From positions 1,364,001 to 1,428,000 of the forward strand of contig NZ_CP095742.1 of the NCBI RefSeq assembly GCF_023078495.1: DNA of 64,000 bases, given 5' to 3'. Below are positions 60,942 through 64,000 of the stretch, in pieces. The stretch's first letter is position 1. Each line of letters begins with the position of its first letter. Made by a program: the position numbers and the translations under genes. The DNA is from Luteibacter aegosomatissinici. GTDB taxonomy: Bacteria; Pseudomonadota; Gammaproteobacteria; Xanthomonadales; Rhodanobacteraceae. Below the pieces are notes generated by a model. It worked only from the letters and a program-made list of their open reading frames with translations. It was not told the DNA's origin and searched no databases.

Positions 60942-62654
60942 ATGCTGAGCATCGATCGCACCCTGCAGGAACGCATGCCATGGCTGGCCCAGCACCCCAA
61001 GCTGCGCAAGCCGCTGACCGGGTTGCTCGGTACGCTGGCCCACGAACAACGCTTCAACGGCGTGCTCGAGGCGCTGCGCGATACCCAGGGCATTGAGTTC
61101 GCCGAGCGCGTGCTTGAGCACCTGGGCGTCAGCTGCCGGGTCACCGAGCGCGAGCGCGAGAACATTCCCGTGGAAGGCCCGCTGATCGTCGTGGCCAACC
61201 ACCCGCTGGGCATGGTCGATGCCATGGCTCTGGTCCAGCTCATCGCCTCGGTGCGCCGCGACATCCGCATCCTTGGCAACGATGTGCTGGCCGCCGTGCC
61301 GCAGATGGAACCGCTGTTGCTGCCCGTCGATATCTTCGGCAAGGGTGCCACCTCGCGCATGCGCGCTTTGTTCCGCAGCATCGAGGCGGGCGAAGTGCTG
61401 GTGATGTTCCCGGCGGGTGAAGTTTCCCGCGTGCGCGCCAGCGGCGTGCGCGATGGCAAGTGGTCCGATGGCTTCGCCCGTATCGCGGCGAAGGCCGGGA
61501 TCCCGGTGTTGCCCGTGCATATCAACGCACGTAACTCCGTCGCGTTCTATGGCCTCTCCATGCTGGCCAAGCCGCTGAGCACGGCCATGCTTCCGCGCGA
61601 GGCCACCTCGGGCAAGCAGCGCCTGGGCATCCGCATCGGCAAGCTCGTCGATGCCGACGAATTGAAGCAGGTCAGCGGCGGTTCCTCCGAGCGCGCTGCC
61701 AAGCTGATGCGCCGCCACGTGTACCGCGTGGGCCAGCAGCGTGGCCTGGTCTTCGGTGGGCAGACACCGCTTGCTCATCCGGAACCGATCGAGCGTGTGG
61801 TCGCCGAGCTAGCCAATGCTGAAGTGCTGGCTGAGCTGGGCGGCGGCAAGAAGGCCTTGCTGGTGCAGGGTTCCAGCGATAGCGCGGTGCTGCGCGAGAT
61901 CGGCCGCCTGCGTGAGCTGACCTTCCGCCGGGTAGGCGAAGGCACCGGCAAGCGTCGCGACCTCGACGCCTACGATCCGTATTACGAGCACCTGGTGCTG
62001 TGGGACGAGAAGGCACTGCGCATCGTCGGTGCGTATCGCTTCGGCCATGGCGGCAAGCTGATCGCCGAGCGTGGCATGAGCTCGTTGTATACCTCGAGCC
62101 TGTTTGATTATTCGCCGGCGCTGGAATCGCGTTTGGCTCAGGGCCTTGAGCTGGGCCGCAGCTTTATCGCCCCGGCTTACTGGCGCTGGTCGCGCGCGCT
62201 GGATCAACTGTGGCAGGGCATTGGCCTGTATCTGCAGCGGCATAAGGATGTCCGTTACCTGTTCGGCCCGGTGAGCATGTCGGCGGCGATTCCGCGCGAG
62301 GGCCGTGAATGGATCGCGGCGGCGCACCAGCATTTCTTTGGCGTGCAGGGCCTGGCGGCGGCTCGCCAGCCGTTCGTGATCCCGCAGGAGACGCTAGCGC
62401 AGGTGCGTGCGGAGCTTGAGGGGCTCGATGCAGCGGGTGGCCTGGGTAAGCTGAAGAACCGGCTGGATGCGCTGGGTGTGACGCTGCCGGTGTTGTATCG
62501 CCAGTATGTGGATCTGGTGGATCCGGAGGGCGTGCAGTTCCTGGCGTTTGGCGAGGATCCGGATTTCGCGGGCTGCGTGGATGGCCTGGTGATGCTGGAC
62601 CTGCTGAGCCTGAAGCCGGCCAAGCGCGCACGCTACCTGGGCAAGCAGGACTAA
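60942..62654 (+). CDS. Bifunctional acyltransferase: PlsC-type N terminus plus GNAT/OlsB-type C terminus (OlsF-like)
   Basis: 570 residues. Residues ~50-250 hold a PlsC-type lysophospholipid acyltransferase domain with VVANHPLGMVDA (His and Asp) and MFPAGEVSRVR. Residues ~290-540 fit the OlsB/hemolysin-type N-acyltransferase, with REIGRLRELTFRRVGEGTG, DAYDPYYEHLVLWDE, GRSFIAPAYWRWSRALDQLW and LFGPVSMS. This double layout matches OlsF, which makes ornithine lipids by N- then O-acylation. The call as OlsF-like is inferred from architecture. It stands alone behind a structured leader. Confidence 0.85.
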   Translation: MLSIDRTLQERMPWLAQHPKLRKPLTGLLGTLAHEQRFNGVLEALRDTQGIEFAERVLEHLGVSCRVTERERENIPVEGPLIVVANHPLGMVDAMALVQLIASVRRDIRILGNDVLAAVPQMEPLLLPVDIFGKGATSRMRALFRSIEAGEVLVMFPAGEVSRVRASGVRDGKWSDGFARIAAKAGIPVLPVHINARNSVAFYGLSMLAKPLSTAMLPREATSGKQRLGIRIGKLVDADELKQVSGGSSERAAKLMRRHVYRVGQQRGLVFGGQTPLAHPEPIERVVAELANAEVLAELGGGKKALLVQGSSDSAVLREIGRLRELTFRRVGEGTGKRRDLDAYDPYYEHLVLWDEKALRIVGAYRFGHGGKLIAERGMSSLYTSSLFDYSPALESRLAQGLELGRSFIAPAYWRWSRALDQLWQGIGLYLQRHKDVRYLFGPVSMSAAIPREGREWIAAAHQHFFGVQGLAAARQPFVIPQETLAQVRAELEGLDAAGGLGKLKNRLDALGVTLPVLYRQYVDLVDPEGVQFLAFGEDPDFAGCVDGLVMLDLLSLKPAKRARYLGKQD

Positions 62655-62678
62655 GGCGTCGCGAACGCCCGTGCACCT

Positions 62679-62702
62679 GTAGGAGCGTGCTTGCACGCGA
62701 TA
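62679..62702. repeat. Family 2 GTAG repeat arm
   Basis: GTAGGAGCGTGCTTGCACGC followed by GATA, a self-complementary variant, 24 bases after the acyltransferase stop. Confidence 0.85.
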
Positions 62703-62719
62703 AGCCAACGAAGCAGGGA

Positions 62720-62750
62720 AAAGGCCGCGAGCAATCGCGGCCTTTCTTAT
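62720..62750 (+). terminator. Rho-independent terminator of the acyltransferase gene
   Basis: AAAGGCCGCGA, loop GCAA, TCGCGGCCTTT, then CTTAT. It lies 65 bases after the stop, beyond the family 2 repeat arm. Confidence 0.85.
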
Positions 62751-62821
62751 GCGGTTCATTCGCTAGCGCGAATGCATGTTCTTAGCGGCATCCGCCGCCT
62801 TGCTCTTGAGGGCGCGAGGCC

Positions 62822-63008
62822 GAGAGCCGTCGGTGCCCACCCTCGCGTCGGATGCTGCGGCTGCGCCGCCGTGCCTTTGATTCGCGCACAAGGTGCGCTC
62901 CTACAACCGCCGCCCCGTTAGCGAGCCATGGGCCAGCACTATGTAAGGCTGGCCTACGGCCGCTCTCTTGTGCGGAACTCGCCTCGAGGGTGGGCACCGA
63001 CGGCTCTC
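62822..63008. repeat. 187 bp segment bounded by a 24 bp perfect inverted repeat
   Basis: The left end at 62822-62845 begins GAGAGCCGTCGGTGCCCACC. The right end at 62985-63008 is its exact reverse complement. The 139 bp interior holds a family 2 arm and no coding frame. It resembles a small non-autonomous inverted-repeat element; no flanking target duplication is obvious. Confidence 0.75.
62880..62904 (-). repeat. Family 2 GTAG repeat arm (degenerate)
   Basis: Minus strand: GTAGGAGCGCACCTTGTGCG then CGAAT. It lies inside the 187 bp inverted-repeat segment. Confidence 0.75.
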
Positions 63009-63209
63009 TTGACCCATGAGGTTGGGTGAGTGGAGAGCCACGGCGTTGTCTGCGGGCAGATTGGTGCGTTCGGGCATGCGTGGGCGGACAGCTGCTTCGT
63101 CTGCGGACAGGGGGTAGCTGTGTGGCGTGCATCAGCAAGCGCGGTGTTGTGGCAGCGTTTGCCGATCGTCGCGCGGTGATGCGTTATGGCGTCACCGCTG
63201 CGTCGGCTG

Positions 63210-63232
63210 ATCGCGTGCAAGCACGCTCCTAC
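63210..63232 (-). repeat. Family 2 GTAG repeat arm
   Basis: Minus strand: GTAGGAGCGTGCTTGCACGC then GAT, the same variant as at 62679 in the opposite orientation. Confidence 0.85.
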
Positions 63233-63273
63233 ACGAGCCGTGCGTGTTCATTCATTAATTCGTGGCACATCTT

Positions 63274-63360
63274 GTAGGAGCCCACCCTGTGGGCGACATC
63301 TTTTCGCCGAGCGCACAGGCCCTGCGGCAGTATCGCGAAAGCTGTCGGCCACAGGGTGGC
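63274..63360. repeat. Family 1 GTAG repeat (copy R7), interrupted by the IS110 element
   Basis: The left arm GTAGGAGCCCACCCTGTGGG is intact at 63274, CAGGCCCTG and TCGCGAAA follow, and the right arm begins (GGCCACAGGGTGGC). It is then cut where other copies continue CTCCTAC; instead CTTGTG follows at 63361. The break falls at the CT dinucleotide. Confidence 0.88.
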
Positions 63361-63390
63361 CTTGTGTCTTTGCCGCGGCGTAGGCTGATG

Positions 63391-63540
63391 GGTGAGAGCG
63401 GAGTGCGGCAAGCCGATGATGGCCGGTGCCAGGAGCACGTGTAGGAGCAAGGGCTGCCGCACTCCCTTCACCAAGCCCGAACAGTTGCTCGAGTCCTACC
63501 TCGAATTCACAAGCCGGGGCTGGTGGAGGTGCTCTCACTC
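63391..63540 (+). ncRNA. Predicted IS110 bridge RNA
   Basis: Two stem-loops are visible. The first (stem 63391-63414 with 63451-63472, based on GAGTGCGGC/GCCGCACTC) has an internal loop with GATGGCC on one side, apical GTGC-CAGGA-GCAC, and GTAGGAG (63441-63447) on the other; GTAGGAG is complementary to CTCCTAC, the expected right half of the broken repeat. The second (AGCCC 63474 with GGGCT 63517, apical TCGAG/CTCGA) has CACAAG at 63508-63513, complementary to CTTGTG, the first bases of the element at 63361. These fit target- and donor-binding loops. The exact ends of the RNA are not known. Confidence 0.65.
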
Positions 63541-63564
63541 CCGATCCTACTCCGGAGAGACGCC

Positions 63565-64000
63565 ATGGGCATGCATATCGGTGTTGATGTGGGAAAGGCC
63601 ACACTGGATGTGGTCTGGTTATCGACCAGGCGTCACGAGCGCTTCGCCAATACGCCGGTGGGCCGGGAAAGGCTGCTGAAGGTGTTGTCTCCCAGTGCCG
63701 TTGAGCACATCGTGCTGGAGGCGACAGGAGGCTACGAACGGGCCATCGTGGAAGCCTTGGCGGCAGCCGGCTACCAGGTGACGCGCCTGGCGTCGCACCG
63801 GTCCAGGGCATATGCCGCAGCGCTTGGAAACCTCGCCAAGAACGATAAGATCGATGCCTTAACGTTGGCCCGCATGGCCAAGACCATCGATCCGGAGCCC
63901 TACCAGCCGACACCGCCCGAACGGGCGCAACTGGCCGATCTGGTACGTTGCCGCCAGCAGTTGGTGAGCCAGCGCGATGACAATCGCCGCCGGCTGGCTC
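63565..64000 (+). CDS. IS110-family transposase (bridge-RNA-guided recombinase), partial
   Basis: The first 145 residues are visible; the frame is open to the window end. The RuvC-like DEDD residues are in place: Asp 8 (HIGVDVGK), Glu 52 (IVLEATGGYE), and Asp 94 and Asp 97 (AKNDKIDALTLARMA). The D-x2-D spacing is that of the family. The catalytic Ser of the C-terminal Tnp domain is outside the window. GGAGAGA before the ATG supports the start. The protein acts with the bridge RNA to join element and target at the core dinucleotide. Confidence 0.93.
   Translation, partial: MGMHIGVDVGKATLDVVWLSTRRHERFANTPVGRERLLKVLSPSAVEHIVLEATGGYERAIVEALAAAGYQVTRLASHRSRAYAAALGNLAKNDKIDALTLARMAKTIDPEPYQPTPPERAQLADLVRCRQQLVSQRDDNRRRLA

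Larger units (their letters stand above)
62751..63273. other. Repeat-rich intergenic region without a convincing gene
   Basis: It contains a 24 bp perfect inverted repeat (62822-63008), two family 2 arms (62880-62904 and 63210-63232) and the near-palindrome ATTCGCTAGCGCGAAT. Open frames here lack ribosome sites and recognisable sequence. It looks like decayed or mobile-element-rich DNA. Confidence 0.6.
63361..64000 (+). mobile_element. IS110-family insertion sequence (left part; right end off window)
   Basis: The element begins at 63361, where repeat R7 breaks off, with a ~200 bp non-coding left end followed by the transposase. IS110 elements lack terminal inverted repeats and recombine at a short core, often CT, guided by a bridge RNA encoded in the non-coding end. 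The CT at 63361-63362 is the inferred core. The right end is not visible. Confidence 0.8.

Overview
This window looks like chromosomal DNA of a high-GC gammaproteobacterium of the Xanthomonadales, most likely the Rhodanobacteraceae (Luteibacter, Dyella, Rhodanobacter or a relative). That placement is inferred from gene content and order: pilB-pilC-pilD-coaE, miaB-ybeZ-ybeY-ybeX, petABC-sspA-sspB, DUF1631 and DUF3301 genes, and many GTAG-type palindromic repeats like those described in Stenotrophomonas. No rRNA, tRNA or CRISPR array was recognised.

Layout. 1-7 kb: a phosphodiesterase lipoprotein cut by the window edge, a small Q/N-rich secreted protein, an orphan hutU, msrA, and a two-gene cyclic-di-GMP operon (HD-GYP then degenerate GGDEF-EAL). 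6.7-11.4 kb: coaE, pilD, pilC and pilB on the minus strand. 11.6-29 kb: a lower-bias glycan island with glycosyltransferases, a methyltransferase, a flippase-like protein, two paralogous GT-C-like membrane proteins, two paralogous type IV pilins, a GT39-like protein, an S9 peptidase and a large membrane protein. The layout suggests pilin or surface glycosylation. 29-41 kb: an AraC regulator, a five-gene periplasmic copper-type operon (small protein, multicopper oxidase, outer-membrane barrel, SCO, EF-hand), dhaKL, corA and an unrecognised 465-residue protein. 40.5-45.7 kb: DUF4105, ybeX, ybeY, ybeZ and miaB, with the DUF4105 gene where E. coli has lnt. 45.8-62.7 kb: a lytic transglycosylase, a DegS-like protease, the bc1 complex, sspAB, nadC, DUF1631, purEK, sodB, grxD, an SDR, a MarC protein and an OlsF-like acyltransferase. 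62.7-64 kb: a repeat-rich gap and the left end of an IS110-family element.

Repeats. Two families begin with GTAGGAGC. Family 1 consists of ~95-127 bp inverted pairs at seven sites; family 2 is a ~23 bp arm found singly or in pairs. They lie between genes but also intrude into genes. They provide the TAG stop of coaE, miaB and the DegS-like gene, the C-terminal tail of the EAL protein, and part of the signal-peptide region of both the multicopper oxidase and the outer-membrane protein.

The most striking observation is at the right edge. An IS110-family transposase sits about 200 bp after a family 1 repeat that is broken at a CT dinucleotide. The non-coding segment between them folds on paper into two stem-loops. 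One carries GTAGGAG, complementary to the expected right half of the broken repeat; the other carries CACAAG, complementary to the first bases of the element. This is the arrangement expected of an IS110 bridge RNA programmed to target these repeats.
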